NCBI RefSeq assembly: GCF_000403395.2
Contig: NZ_KE159675.1
Location: 1-40,383 of the forward strand
Source: Anaerotruncus sp. G3(2012)
Lineage (GTDB): Bacteria; Bacillota; Clostridia; Oscillospirales; Ruminococcaceae
Reading direction: 5' to 3'
Length of the DNA: 40,383 nt
In this document: positions 26,489 through 35,445 of the stretch, piece by piece
How positions within the stretch are numbered: the stretch's first letter is position 1
How the letters are laid out: each line of letters starts with the position of its first letter
The notes under the pieces: model-generated
Seen by the model: the letters and a program-made list of their open reading frames with translations, nothing else
The model's database searches: none
What the model was told of the DNA's origin: nothing
Program-made: the position numbers and the translations under genes

Positions 26489-27209
26489 GTGTGCAAAACT
26501 CCTTTCCAAATCGATCTCTCCAGGAATAGTTCCGCCCCAGGCCCTTGACCGTTTTCAGGTTTTGCCGGGCGTTGTCCTCCAGCGCCAGGGCGCGGCGGAA
26601 CAAATCGGGATGCTGCTCCCGTAGGGCGGTGATCTCGTCGGGTTTCATGCTGGGGCAGAAAAAACAGGACGATTTTCCCGGCTGGGGCAGCCCTGCCGCC
26701 TCGATCTGCCGGATGCAATCGTCCCGCGTCCATCCCCATTCCATCAGGGGATACCACTTGCTGTATTTTCGGTCGGCCAGGTCTCCCAGCAGCACCTTGT
26801 CGCTGCGGTAGCCCTCGCCTGCGTCGTAGCCGATGAACTTGACCACCCGTTTGCCCGCCGCCCACACCTTTTGACAGGTTGGGTAATGGTTGCAGAACTT
26901 TTCCTGCGGCCCGATTTTGTGTTTCAGGGAACACCGCTTGAAGCCGTAGGCGATGGACGGGAGGCTGCAACTTTGCAGACATTCATCCTCCAGCGTCAGC
27001 CGTTTTCCGTCACGGGTGGTCTTATACACTCTGGTAATGGGAGGCATCCCGTGGTCCTTCAGCCAGCGGTCCATCACCTCCAGATAGGTGTAGGTGTGGG
27101 GATGCTTTGCCCCCGTATCCGCAAAGAGGATCAGGTCCACCGGGATACGGTGCTGGTGCAGCCCGATCAAAAGGGCGGTGCTGTTGGCGCCGCCCCCATA
27201 GGAAACCAT
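26475..27209 (-). CDS. PP-loop / phosphoadenosine phosphosulfate reductase-family protein, ICE 2 cargo
   Basis: A 244-aa ATP-pyrophosphatase-fold protein. The PP-loop lies at the N-terminus as YGGGANSTALL (a variant of SGGxDS), followed by LILFADTGAKHPHTY. Cysteines at CLQSCSLPS, KRCSLKHK, CNHYPTC and CFFCPSMK (near 197) could hold a metal or Fe-S cluster. The family includes PAPS reductases and the DNA phosphorothioation enzyme DndC, but many phage and ICE members have unknown roles, and no dnd genes are seen here. ATG at 27209 is forced by an in-frame stop four codons upstream. ICE 1 has no equivalent. Confidence 0.82.
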   Translation of the reverse strand: MVSYGGGANSTALLIGLHQHRIPVDLILFADTGAKHPHTYTYLEVMDRWLKDHGMPPITRVYKTTRDGKRLTLEDECLQSCSLPSIAYGFKRCSLKHKIGPQEKFCNHYPTCQKVWAAGKRVVKFIGYDAGEGYRSDKVLLGDLADRKYSKWYPLMEWGWTRDDCIRQIEAAGLPQPGKSSCFFCPSMKPDEITALREQHPDLFRRALALEDNARQNLKTVKGLGRNYSWRDRFGKEFCTHGNG

Positions 27210-27230
27210 ATTGATGCTTCATCACCTCTA

Positions 27231-29120
27231 TCAGTTGTACGGTGGTCTGCCGTATGCGTAGAAATGGGACTGCCAGTAGCTCGTGTTCAGATTGGAATAC
27301 TGGATGGGGTCGCCGCAATGCAGCATCATCCCGTCGCCCACATAGATGCCTACATGAGATACGCCGGTTGTGTCGTAGGTGCCCACGAAGAACACCAGAT
27401 CGCCGGGCTGGGGATCGGATACCGGGGTGGAAATGTTGTAGAGACCCTGGGCGCCCAACCGCCCGGTGTTGCACAGGCCGCTGTTGGTCAACACATAGCT
27501 GACGAAGCCGCTGCAATCGAAAGAAGTGCTGGGGCTGCTGCCGCCCCACACATAGGGATAGCCCAAATACTTTTCCGCCTCGGTGATAAGGGTATTGAAC
27601 CGCTCGTCCGTCAGGTATTCAGCGGGAATCTCCCAGGCGGTGGGCGGGTTCTCGATGTACTTGTTCACATACCCGGAGGATGGGAACAGATCAGGGCGGT
27701 TGCCCAGGGTGGACATATAAGTGGCGTACAAGGAAAGCTGTTCCTCGCCCATCATGTAGACCGGCACATGGGAGAGGTCGAAGTTTTCCAGCGTGACGGT
27801 GCAGATGGTCCAGGTATAGGGCACCCGAACCGGATAGGGGTTGCCCTCGCTGTCCGTCCGTGTCTCTGTCCGATAGCGGGTCTCCGTGGTCACGGTTTCG
27901 GTGAGGATGTATTGCTTGTCAAAGAGGGTTTGAAGGTCGCCGTGTACCTGGCCAATGGTGAACACCCCTTCATGGAGTGCCGACAGAATGGAGATCAGCA
28001 CATAGGGGTCATGCTCGATTTCGTCCAGATCGAAGTGATACTCGTCATAGTTGTGGGTGGCCTCGTAGGTGTCCAGGTACTCTCGCAATTCATCCTCTTT
28101 GGCACAGTAGGCTTCTTCCGCCGCCAGCATGTCGGCATCCGCGGACAGATAGGAGGACGCCATGATGTTGGACACCCCGCCGCCGAACATGGAGGAACAG
28201 GATTGCAGGGAGCCCAGCAGCATCACCAGCAGAAGGCCGATGCCGCCCACGATCAGCGCGCCCTTCCAATGGCGTTTCAGGAAAAGGGCGGTGCGCTTGG
28301 ACTCCTGGGCGGTTTTCTTGGCCGCCTTTGCCGTGGCCTCCGCTGTTTTCCCGGCTTGGGCGGTCTTGCCCGCCGCCCGGTATGCCGCCGCATATTGCTT
28401 TTGCAGTTTCCGTTTCTGCCACAGGCGGGAGATGGGATTGGATGCAAGCTGGGGGTTCTCCGCCACGGCTTTCCGATAGTAGAAATCCGCATTGGCCTTG
28501 ACCGCCGCCTGCTCCGCCTTTGCCGCGTCTCGCCAGGGTTTCAGCTTGCGTTCCGCCCGCCAGTTCTGGATACGGCGGTTTCCGTAGCCCACAGCCTTCT
28601 CAAAGCTGCGTTCTCCCAGGTGGCCCGACTGGACGCCGGAATTTTCCTGCTCCACCTCCCGGACCTTGCCGTGGATGGCTGCGCCCGCCTCCTGAATGGG
28701 GCGGGACAGCGGATTGGCGTGGGGCTTTCCCGGACTCTTATTGGGAATCGCGTCCCTGACCGCGTCCAGTCGGTCCGCCGCCTTATCCGACTTGCGAATG
28801 GCCCCTTGCAGTTCCGGCACCGCCCGGTCTGCCTCGGAAAACTGCAATCGGGAGGATGGGCGGCTTGCCGCCGCCTCGCCCTCCCGATAGGCCCTGCGCT
28901 GTTTGCGGCGCTTCTTTTTGGCTGCTGCCTGTTCCCGGTGCAGCTCCGCACGGTCCACCACTTTCCCCGCGGCGCCCCCTGTGTCGCCGGAGGCGGAATG
29001 GTCCTGCTCCGGTGTCCGGTCAGAGGGATGGGTGGTTTCGCCCGTGACCAGATTGACGGATACCGCCCCGCCACGGGTCATCTTCTGTGCCTCCTTTTCG
29101 GGGGCTTTCCATTCTTTCAA
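27231..29120 (-). CDS. CD1108-family NlpC/P60 cell-wall hydrolase, ICE 2
   Basis: 629 aa with the same plan as the ICE 1 protein: a cytoplasmic Lys/Ala-rich half, one membrane segment (GALIVGGIGLLLVMLLG, near 290-310) and a C-terminal NlpC/P60 domain with DCSGF and VSHVGIYVG. It should open the cell wall for the mating channel. Start is TTG at 29120 with AGGAGG nine bases upstream, overlapping the methyltransferase stop as TTGA. The last 120 residues are much more similar to ICE 1 than the first 250. Confidence 0.92.
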   Translation of the reverse strand: MKEWKAPEKEAQKMTRGGAVSVNLVTGETTHPSDRTPEQDHSASGDTGGAAGKVVDRAELHREQAAAKKKRRKQRRAYREGEAAASRPSSRLQFSEADRAVPELQGAIRKSDKAADRLDAVRDAIPNKSPGKPHANPLSRPIQEAGAAIHGKVREVEQENSGVQSGHLGERSFEKAVGYGNRRIQNWRAERKLKPWRDAAKAEQAAVKANADFYYRKAVAENPQLASNPISRLWQKRKLQKQYAAAYRAAGKTAQAGKTAEATAKAAKKTAQESKRTALFLKRHWKGALIVGGIGLLLVMLLGSLQSCSSMFGGGVSNIMASSYLSADADMLAAEEAYCAKEDELREYLDTYEATHNYDEYHFDLDEIEHDPYVLISILSALHEGVFTIGQVHGDLQTLFDKQYILTETVTTETRYRTETRTDSEGNPYPVRVPYTWTICTVTLENFDLSHVPVYMMGEEQLSLYATYMSTLGNRPDLFPSSGYVNKYIENPPTAWEIPAEYLTDERFNTLITEAEKYLGYPYVWGGSSPSTSFDCSGFVSYVLTNSGLCNTGRLGAQGLYNISTPVSDPQPGDLVFFVGTYDTTGVSHVGIYVGDGMMLHCGDPIQYSNLNTSYWQSHFYAYGRPPYN

Positions 29121-29526
29121 GGTGTGTCACCTCCTGTTCCATAGGGGCAGATATTGACACAGGCCCCGGTTTCGATCATGGCGATGTACTGGAAAATGGG
29201 ATAGGCCTGGGGCGGGCAGACCGCGTTCCCCAGGGTTTTCAGCCGCAGCGCCCGGTTGTCGGTGTCCTCGGTCATGCGGGGGACTCCTTCGGGCTCGGCA
29301 CGCCATAGGATGCGTCCGTCCATTTCGGGGGGAATCCCATGAGCCACTCCACCCAATCCGGGTTCAGCGCCGCTTTCTCGGAACGGGGCTGCTCCTGCCG
29401 GATCACCTGGGTCGACAGGTTGGAGGACGGAAATTTGTCCCGGAAGGCCGCCGGTTTCAGGGTGGAACGGTAGCCCTCCGACGCCGCCGGGGTCAGGTAG
29501 TGGTGCTGGTTACAGAGACCGTCCAT
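29117..29526 (-). pseudogene. dcm: DNA cytosine-5 methyltransferase, C-terminal part (frameshifted, separated from its 5' part)
   Basis: Reading from 29526 gives LTPAASEGY and DWVEWLMGFPPKWTD, the usual C-terminal target-recognition region, then stops at 29272. The adjacent frame continues with RALRLKTLGNAVCPPQAYPIF (motif X) and IFQYIAMIE to 29117. Adding one C to the run at 29278-29282 (GGGGG on the plus strand) joins them as KESPRMTEDTD. So this is one gene with a single-base loss, real or a sequencing error. Its N-terminal part is at 39533-40184 on the opposite strand. Confidence 0.85.
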
Positions 29527-29799
29527 ATTTTAATCCATGCCACTGATAGCGAGGTAATTGCACGCCTTGTTCAAACATTGCGGTTAAACACAAGACAGCG
29601 TGCGAAGTTAAACACTTTGCGCAAAATAGCAGGCTTATTCTCAATCTAAACGCAATCGCTCACTGAAAACTGTATCTATTTACAATTCTTTCAAAGTCGA
29701 TGGAACGCCGTGTGCGGTGAAAGCCGCACGCACGGTGTGAAGCGGGGGAAAAGACGGAAAGCGGCGCTGACGCGCCGCTCAGGTCTTACCTATCGCTAT
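29527..29799 (+). mobile_element. 3' end of a third group II intron, 5'-truncated, in virD4
   Basis: A domain V-like 34-nt hairpin lies at 29705-29738 (GCCGTGTGCGG, GAAA-type loop, CCGCACGCACGG), with CGC in place of the usual AGC triad. A domain VI-like stem and CTTACCTATCGCTAT end the intron at 29799, and virD4 resumes at TCGGGCAG. An open frame of about 40 codons ends at 29649, 55 nt before domain V (HATDSEVIARLVQTL...), the place where an intron-encoded protein normally ends. Everything upstream was removed at the junction with dcm. Confidence 0.7.
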
Positions 29800-30362
29800 T
29801 CGGGCAGATACCCAACTTTGACAAGCTGATTGCCACCATCCGGAGCCGGGAAATCTCGGCTTCTATTATTTTGCAGTCCCAAAGTCAGTTAAAGACCATC
29901 TACAAGGATGCCGCAGATACCATTGTGGGCAACTGCGACACCACCTTGTTTTTGGGAGGCAAGGAGAAATCCACCCTGAAAGAAATCTCGGAGCTGCTGG
30001 GCAAGGAGACCATCGACAGCTTCAATCAATCCGAGAACCGGGGCAGCCAGGTTTCCCACGGCCTCAACTATCAGAAATTAGGAAAGGAGCTGATGACACA
30101 GGACGAGATCGCGGTGATGGACGGAGGCAAATGCATCTTGCAGCTTCGAGGGGTGCGGCCGTTTTTCAGCGACAAGTTTGATATAACGAAGCATCCCCGC
30201 TACAAGTACCTTGCCGACGCCGACAAGAAAAACACCTTTGACATTGAACGGTACATGAAACGCAGACCGGCCATCGTAAAGCCGGATGAGCCTTTCGATC
30301 TGTACGAATTGAAAGCCACCGATCTTCAACCCAACAATTCAACTGAACGAAAGGAAATGTGA
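29800..30362 (+). pseudogene. virD4: VirD4-like coupling protein, 3' exon only, ICE 2
   Basis: The reading GQIPNFDKLIATIRSREISA, QSQSQLKTIYKD and LSHGLNYQK-type blocks follows the ICE 1 VirD4 from its Walker B region to the C-terminus (about 187 codons). The first two bases complete the ATC codon of DEFANIG, so the intron sits one base into that codon. The 5' two thirds, with Walker A, are absent from the window. Without them the fragment cannot make a coupling protein. Confidence 0.88.
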
Positions 30363-30364
30363 AT

Positions 30365-30586
30365 ATGAGCTTTTTTACTAGCGCTATCGACGTTTTGCAG
30401 ACTCTGGTCATCGCTCTGGGCGGCGGCCTGTGCGTATGGGGTGGCATCAACCTTCTGGAAGGTTACGGCCAGGACAACCCTGCCTCCAAGAGCCAGGGCA
30501 TCAAGCAGCTTATGGCGGGCGGCGGTGTTGCCCTCATCGGCATCACCCTGATCCCCCTGCTGTCCGGTCTGCTGTCCACCACCTGA
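30365..30586 (+). CDS. maff2: Maff2 family small membrane protein, ICE 2 (VirB2-like)
   Basis: 73 aa with two hydrophobic segments and the NLLEGYGQDNPASKSQGIKQ loop, very close to the ICE 1 protein. ATG at 30365 has AAAGGA nine bases upstream; a GTG two codons earlier is an alternative. It follows virD4 by 2 bp, without the 75-aa gene and terminator that separate the two genes in ICE 1. Confidence 0.85.
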   Translation: MSFFTSAIDVLQTLVIALGGGLCVWGGINLLEGYGQDNPASKSQGIKQLMAGGGVALIGITLIPLLSGLLSTT

Positions 30587-30602
30587 TGTTTCTCCAAACC
30601 CG

Positions 30603-30636
30603 GCGGGGGCTTTCGCTTCATAGCGGGAGCCCCCGC
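30603..30636 (+). promoter_or_regulatory. Hairpin between maff2 and trbL, ICE 2
   Basis: GCGGGGGCT (30603-30611) pairs with AGCCCCCGC (30628-30636), a 9-bp stem directly before the trbL AAAGGAGG. Position is conserved with 15784-15813 although the bases differ. Confidence 0.6.
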
Positions 30637-30653
30637 AAAGGAGGTGATCTCCC

Positions 30654-31520
30654 TTGATATTGGATATGATCCAGGAGTGGTTCAAGGAACTGCTCATTGA
30701 CGGTATCATTTCAAACCTGACCGGGATGTTTGATACCCTGAACACAAAGGTGGGCGAGATCGCCGGGGAGGTCGGCATGACGCCCGCCGCCTGGAACAGC
30801 AGCATCTTCAACATGATCCGCAATCTATCGGAGACGGTGATCGTCCCCATCGCAGGTATCATCCTCACCTTCGTCATGTGCTACGAGCTGATCCAGCTCA
30901 TCATCGAGAAGAACAACCTCCACGACTTCGACACATGGATTTTCTTCAAGTGGATTTTCAAGACCTTCTGTGCGGTGCTGATCGTCACCAACACCTGGAA
31001 CATCGTCATGGCGGTGTTCGATGTGGCGCAGAATGTGGTCAGCCAGTCGGCGGGGGTCATCATCTCGGACGCGGGTATCGACATCTCCGGCGTAGTGGGC
31101 GATCTGGAGACCCAGCTTGCCGACTGGAGCGTGGGCGCCCTGCTGGGGTTGTGGTTCCAGAGCGTGTTTGTGGGGCTGTGTACGCAGATTCTTTCCATCT
31201 GCATCTTCCTGGTGATCTACGGCAGAATGATAGAGGTGTATCTGGTGACCTCCATTGGACCGATTCCCTTTGCCACGATGGTCAACCGGGAATGGGGCTC
31301 CACAGGGCAGAACTATCTTCGCTCTTTGCTGGCCTTGGGTTTCCAGGCCTTCCTCATTATGATCTGCGTAGGCATCTATGCTGTGCTGGTGGAGGGCATC
31401 TCCACATTCGGCGACAACATATCCGCGGCCATCTGGGGCTGTATGGGCTATACGGTCCTGCTGTGCTACACCCTGTTCAAGACCGGCAGCCTTGCAAAAT
31501 CTCTGTTCGGTGCCCACTAA
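30654..31520 (+). CDS. TrbL/VirB6-like polytopic membrane protein, ICE 2
   Basis: 288 aa, colinear with the ICE 1 protein (287 aa) with the same hydrophobic segments and TSIGPIPFATM. Start is TTG at 30654 (AAAGGAGG nine bases upstream). A channel subunit in the membrane, co-transcribed with prgI 15 bp downstream. Confidence 0.88.
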   Translation: MILDMIQEWFKELLIDGIISNLTGMFDTLNTKVGEIAGEVGMTPAAWNSSIFNMIRNLSETVIVPIAGIILTFVMCYELIQLIIEKNNLHDFDTWIFFKWIFKTFCAVLIVTNTWNIVMAVFDVAQNVVSQSAGVIISDAGIDISGVVGDLETQLADWSVGALLGLWFQSVFVGLCTQILSICIFLVIYGRMIEVYLVTSIGPIPFATMVNREWGSTGQNYLRSLLALGFQAFLIMICVGIYAVLVEGISTFGDNISAAIWGCMGYTVLLCYTLFKTGSLAKSLFGAH

Positions 31521-31535
31521 AGGAGGTGTGAAACA

Positions 31536-31922
31536 TTGGCTTATGTAACGATCCCGAAGGACCTGAGCCGGATACAGAGCAAGGTCCTGTTCGGGCTGAC
31601 CAAACGACAAGTGATCTGTTTCGGAGCGGCGGCGCTGATAGGCGTGCCGCTTTTCTTTTTGGCAAAGGCGAGCCTGGGGACCACCACGGCGGCGCTGTGC
31701 ATGATTCTGGTGATGCTGCCCTTTTTCCTGTTCGCCATGTACGAGAAGAGCGGACAGCCGCTGGAAGTGTTCCTGGGCCATTTGATCCAGAACAAATTCA
31801 TCCGGCCGAAGGTGCGCATCTACCGGACCAACAATCTCTATTCCGCCCTGGTGCGGCAATCCCAACTGGAACAGGAGGTGAAGCGGATTGCGAGAAAAGG
31901 CAGAAAGACCGGCAAAGCGTAA
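31536..31922 (+). CDS. prgI: PrgI family channel protein, ICE 2
   Basis: 128 aa: cytoplasmic YVTIPKDLSRIQSK, two membrane segments (about 24-45 and 50-72) and a charged tail. TTG start at 31536 with AAAGGAGG nine bases upstream. It overlaps virB4 by 35 nt, a tighter overlap than the 98 nt in ICE 1. Confidence 0.88.
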   Translation: MAYVTIPKDLSRIQSKVLFGLTKRQVICFGAAALIGVPLFFLAKASLGTTTAALCMILVMLPFFLFAMYEKSGQPLEVFLGHLIQNKFIRPKVRIYRTNNLYSALVRQSQLEQEVKRIARKGRKTGKA

Positions 31923-32838
31923 GCTCACCCGTGCCGAGCGCAAGCAGATCGAGGTGGTAATCCGGCAGGCAAAGGGCGACGGAAAAGCCCACACCGTGCA
32001 GGACAGCATCCCGTTTCAAAATATGTTTCCCGACGGCCTGTGCAGGCTGGAGGGCGGAACCTTCTCCAAAACCATTGCCTTTGAGGATGTGAATTACCGC
32101 CTGGCGGGGCCGGAGGACCAGCGGAGCATCTTTGAAAGCCTCTGCGATTTCTATAACGGCTACGATCCCTCCATCGGCGTCCAGGTCACTTTGGACAGCC
32201 GCAGCGGAGGCAGCGCCGCCGATGAAATGTTCGGCATCACCCGGCAGGGCAACGACCTGGACCCCATCCGGGACGAGGCGGTGGACATCCTGCGGATGCA
32301 GTACAAGCGGGGCAACAACGGCTATGTGAAAACCAAGTATGTGACCCTGACCATCGAGGCGGAGAACCTTCCCGCAGCGAGGGCCCGGTTTGCCCGCATT
32401 GAGACCGACACCCTCAACCGCTTCAAGGTCATGGGGGCGGCGGCTCATGTGCTGGACGGAAAGGAACGGCTGGAGCTACTTTACAACATCCTCCACCCGG
32501 AGGGAGGGCAGTTCGCCTTTGAATGGGACTGGCTCCCGGCCAGCGGCCTTTCGGTGAAGGACTTCATCTCTCCGTCCTCCTTCCACTTCGGGGAGACCCG
32601 CACCTTCCGCATCGGAAAGCGGTACGGGGCGGTGTCCTTCCTGCAAATTCTGGCGCCGGAGATGCATGACCGTATCCTCACCGACTTCATGGAGGCGGAC
32701 GGAAATATCATGGTGACCATGCACATCCGGGGCATCAACCAGAACGAGGCCATCAAAATGGTCAAGCGGAAGATCACCGACCTGGACGCCATGAAGATAC
32801 AGGAGCAGAAGCGGGCGGTGCGCAGCGGCTACGATATG
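31888..32838 (+). CDS. virB4: VirB4-like conjugation ATPase, exon 1, ICE 2
   Basis: The 317 codons of the N-terminal VirB4 region end at RAVRSGYDM, where the ICE 1 protein continues DILPSDL. TTG start at 31888 with ACAGGAGG upstream, inside prgI. The gene goes on in exon 2 (35446-35970) and exon 3 (38285-39196), separated by two group II introns in the same direction. Exon lengths of 951, 525 and 912 nt are all divisible by three. Spliced, the protein is 795 aa against 801 aa in ICE 1, so it can still be functional if both introns splice. Without splicing it stops shortly after exon 1, at 32862. Confidence 0.9.
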
Positions 32839-35445
32839 TTGCGCCCAGATAGGGTGAAATAAGGAGTTGACTAAGGCACAACCCCGTAAGATAGCGCGGG
32901 AAACGGCCTGCCTGACCGAAAGGCGAAAGCTGACACGGGACCACAGCATGGCAGGGAAGCGGTAAGTTGTCCTATACACAAGGGCACGACTGAACTGCAA
33001 CGTTAAGCGGATATGAGGATAAACCTACAGAATGTATAAAGCGAGTTTCAAGTTCCCGTTTAGCCCGGGCGGAGGAATGTGTATGTACCTGTCGAATAGT
33101 GACAGTATCAACCTCCGGCATGAATAACATTACATATCCATGTCGTGTAATGGGTTATCAACAAATTCATAAGATAAGCCAGAGAACTGGTTTAACGAAA
33201 CGAAAGCATATCCGACAATCCGCATTTGCCTACTTATTACACTAACTGGGGATTGCCTAAGTTGGAACGTCTGAAAAGACTATGCGAAATGCCGTAAGGT
33301 GATAAATTCCAAGCCCGCGAGGGTAAGGGAGATGACGCTGAATATCCAATAAGGCAACGGAGTTCTCATAGTATCCAAGGTGTTGCTGTAATGGTTCAAC
33401 ACACAGGCAGACTTCGTGTGCTGCTGGTTCGATTACCGCTGAAAGGGCGACCAAGTATGCGGGAGAACAGGAAAAGGAGAACAGTCATTGGCTCTAAAAT
33501 CAAAAGTGCGATTAGGGAGGAATACCTCAATGCAACCAACGACAGCGATTTTAGATAGAATTATGCGAAATTCAAGGAAAAACAATGAGGAAATCTTCAC
33601 AAGACTATACCGTTATATGCTAAGACCCGACCTGTACTATCTTGCGTACAACAAACTTTACAGGAATAAAGGAGCGGCAACAAAAGGCGTGGACGACGAC
33701 ACAGCGGATGGGTTCAGCGAAGAAAAAATCAACAGAATCATACAATCTTTGGCTGATGAAACCTATATGCCGAAGCCTGTGCGCCGCGAATATATTCCGA
33801 AGAAGCGCAGCAGTACAAAAAAACGTCCTCTCGGACTTCCATCCTTTACGGATAAGCTCGTTCAGGAAGTGTTGAGAATGATATTGGAAGCAGTCTATGA
33901 GCCGACATTTTCAGATTTTTCATATGGTTTTCGTCCTCACAGAGATTGCCACACGGCCCTGAAGGCTCTGAAGAAGGAATTTACGGGCGTATCGTGGTTC
34001 ATAGAAGGCGACATTAAGGGGTGCTTTGACAATATCGACCACCAGGTACTCGTTGGTGTTATCAGCTCCAAAATCAAGGACGCGCGGCTGATAAAGCTCA
34101 TTTGGAAGTTTCTTAAAGCGGGATATATGGAGGAGTGGAAGTATCATACTACATACTCCGGCTGTCCCCAAGGCGGCATCATATCGCCGCTGCTCTCCAA
34201 TATATACCTGAATGAGCTTGACAAGTTTGCAGAAAAGGTTGCAAGGGCGTTTTACAAGCCGAGAGATAGAGTTCGCACTCCCGAATATGCCAAAATCCAG
34301 TGCAAAAAGGACTATGCGCAAAAATTGCTGAAAACGGCGACGGGGCAGAAAAAAGTCGAACTCCTGAAAAGAGTGAAATCCTTAAAATCCGAGTTGCGCA
34401 AAGTCCCCTGCTCCTCCAAAACGGACAAAGTGATGAAATATATCCGCTATGCAGATGACTTCATCATTGGAGTTAAGGGTGATAAATCGGACTGTGAACA
34501 CATAAAACGGCAGTTTTCGGACTTTATCAGTGAACATCTCAAAATGGAATTGTCCGAAGAAAAAACACTGATAACGCACAGCAACCAATACGCAAGATTT
34601 CTGGGTTACGATGTTCGAGTAAGACGGGACGGTAAAGTAAAGCCCACCGACAGATGCTTAAAGCGCACATTGAATTATACTGTGGAACTGAATGTACCGT
34701 TCGCGGATAAAATCATGCCGTTCCTATTCGACAAAGCAATCATTAAGCAAACGCATGACGGTAAAATCGAGTACATAGCAAGAAAGTATCTTTACAGATG
34801 TACGAATTTAGAAATCATAGATACGTACAACTCCGAACTCAGAGGTATTTGCAATTACTACAGCATTGCCAGCAACTTCACAAGTCTGAACTATTTCGCT
34901 TATCTTATGGAGTATAGCTGTCTGAAAACCCTTGCGGGCAAACACAAAAGCACCAGCAGAAAAATCAGGGAACAGTTCCGCACCGGCAGCGGTGACTGGG
35001 GCATCCCGTATAACACCGCCAAGGGACAACAGAAATACCGGACTTTCGCAAAGTATATGGACTGTAAAGACAGTGATCGTTTCAACGATGTGATTGTTGA
35101 GTGCGCAATCAGACACGCAGGAACCAGGACTACCCTCGAAAAGAGATTGTCTGCGGGAATCTGCGAGTTATGCGGGAAAACGAATACTCCTCTTGCTATG
35201 CACCATGTAAACAAAGTGAAGAACCTCAAAGGAAAACAGCAATGGGAAATTGTAATGATAGCCAAAAGGCGGAAAACATTAGCCGTATGCAAAGACTGTC
35301 ATTATAAAATCCATCACCCTTGAATTTCCATAGTTTGAAACAATGATGGCGAGCCGGATACATCGAGAGGTGTAAGTCCGGTTCTGGGAGGGGTCTGGGC
35401 AAACCTGCCGCAGTAATGCGGTAAGGCGGCTCTTTCCTACTCTAC
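32839..35445 (+). mobile_element. Group II intron 1 in virB4
   Basis: A 2,607-nt intron. The 5' end TTGCGCCCAGATAGGGTG matches the group II consensus except at the first base. Domains I-III fill 32839-33529 with no gene. The maturase gene lies in domain IV (33530-35323). Domain V is the 34-nt hairpin at 35351-35384 (GAGCCGGATAC...AGTCCGGTTC). Domain VI follows and the intron ends ...CTCTAC. Boundaries are set by comparing the exons with the uninterrupted ICE 1 virB4. One-base ambiguity: GTTGCG...CTCTA is also possible and would give Ile instead of Met at the junction. Confidence 0.9.
33530..35323 (+). CDS. ltrA: Group II intron reverse transcriptase/maturase with HNH domain (intron 1)
   Basis: A 597-aa intron-encoded protein for splicing and retrohoming. 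The reverse transcriptase region (about 50-360) includes GLPSFTDKLVQEVLRMIL, EGDIKGCFDNIDH, PQGGIISPLLSN and the catalytic YADDFIIG (near 305). A maturase domain follows, and a C-terminal HNH endonuclease is seen with CELCGKTN, HHVNK and CKDCH (about 540-595). All hallmarks are intact, so it looks active. ATG at 33530 has GGGAGG nine bases upstream; a TTG at 33488 lacks this. Confidence 0.93.
   Translation: MQPTTAILDRIMRNSRKNNEEIFTRLYRYMLRPDLYYLAYNKLYRNKGAATKGVDDDTADGFSEEKINRIIQSLADETYMPKPVRREYIPKKRSSTKKRPLGLPSFTDKLVQEVLRMILEAVYEPTFSDFSYGFRPHRDCHTALKALKKEFTGVSWFIEGDIKGCFDNIDHQVLVGVISSKIKDARLIKLIWKFLKAGYMEEWKYHTTYSGCPQGGIISPLLSNIYLNELDKFAEKVARAFYKPRDRVRTPEYAKIQCKKDYAQKLLKTATGQKKVELLKRVKSLKSELRKVPCSSKTDKVMKYIRYADDFIIGVKGDKSDCEHIKRQFSDFISEHLKMELSEEKTLITHSNQYARFLGYDVRVRRDGKVKPTDRCLKRTLNYTVELNVPFADKIMPFLFDKAIIKQTHDGKIEYIARKYLYRCTNLEIIDTYNSELRGICNYYSIASNFTSLNYFAYLMEYSCLKTLAGKHKSTSRKIREQFRTGSGDWGIPYNTAKGQQKYRTFAKYMDCKDSDRFNDVIVECAIRHAGTRTTLEKRLSAGICELCGKTNTPLAMHHVNKVKNLKGKQQWEIVMIAKRRKTLAVCKDCHYKIHHP

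Noticed and set aside
26475-27209. A complete DNA phosphorothioation (dnd) system
   Set aside because: Only the PP-loop gene is present; no DndA, B, D or E homologue is visible nearby.
29531-29600. Minus-strand 22-codon reading MFEQGVQLPRYQW... across the dcm junction
   Set aside because: Too short, no ribosome site, and it crosses a rearrangement junction; the plus-strand reading fits an intron-encoded protein end better.
29871-30362. Independent small gene starting at 29871
   Set aside because: It is the C-terminal part of VirD4; homology continues upstream to 29800 where the intron ends.
30825-32009. 394-codon minus-strand frame opposite trbL/prgI
   Set aside because: Shadow of the real plus-strand genes, which have matched homologues in ICE 1.
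33257-33454. Minus-strand 65-codon frame in the intron 1 5' region
   Set aside because: It lies in the structured RNA domains I-III; no ribosome site or recognisable protein.
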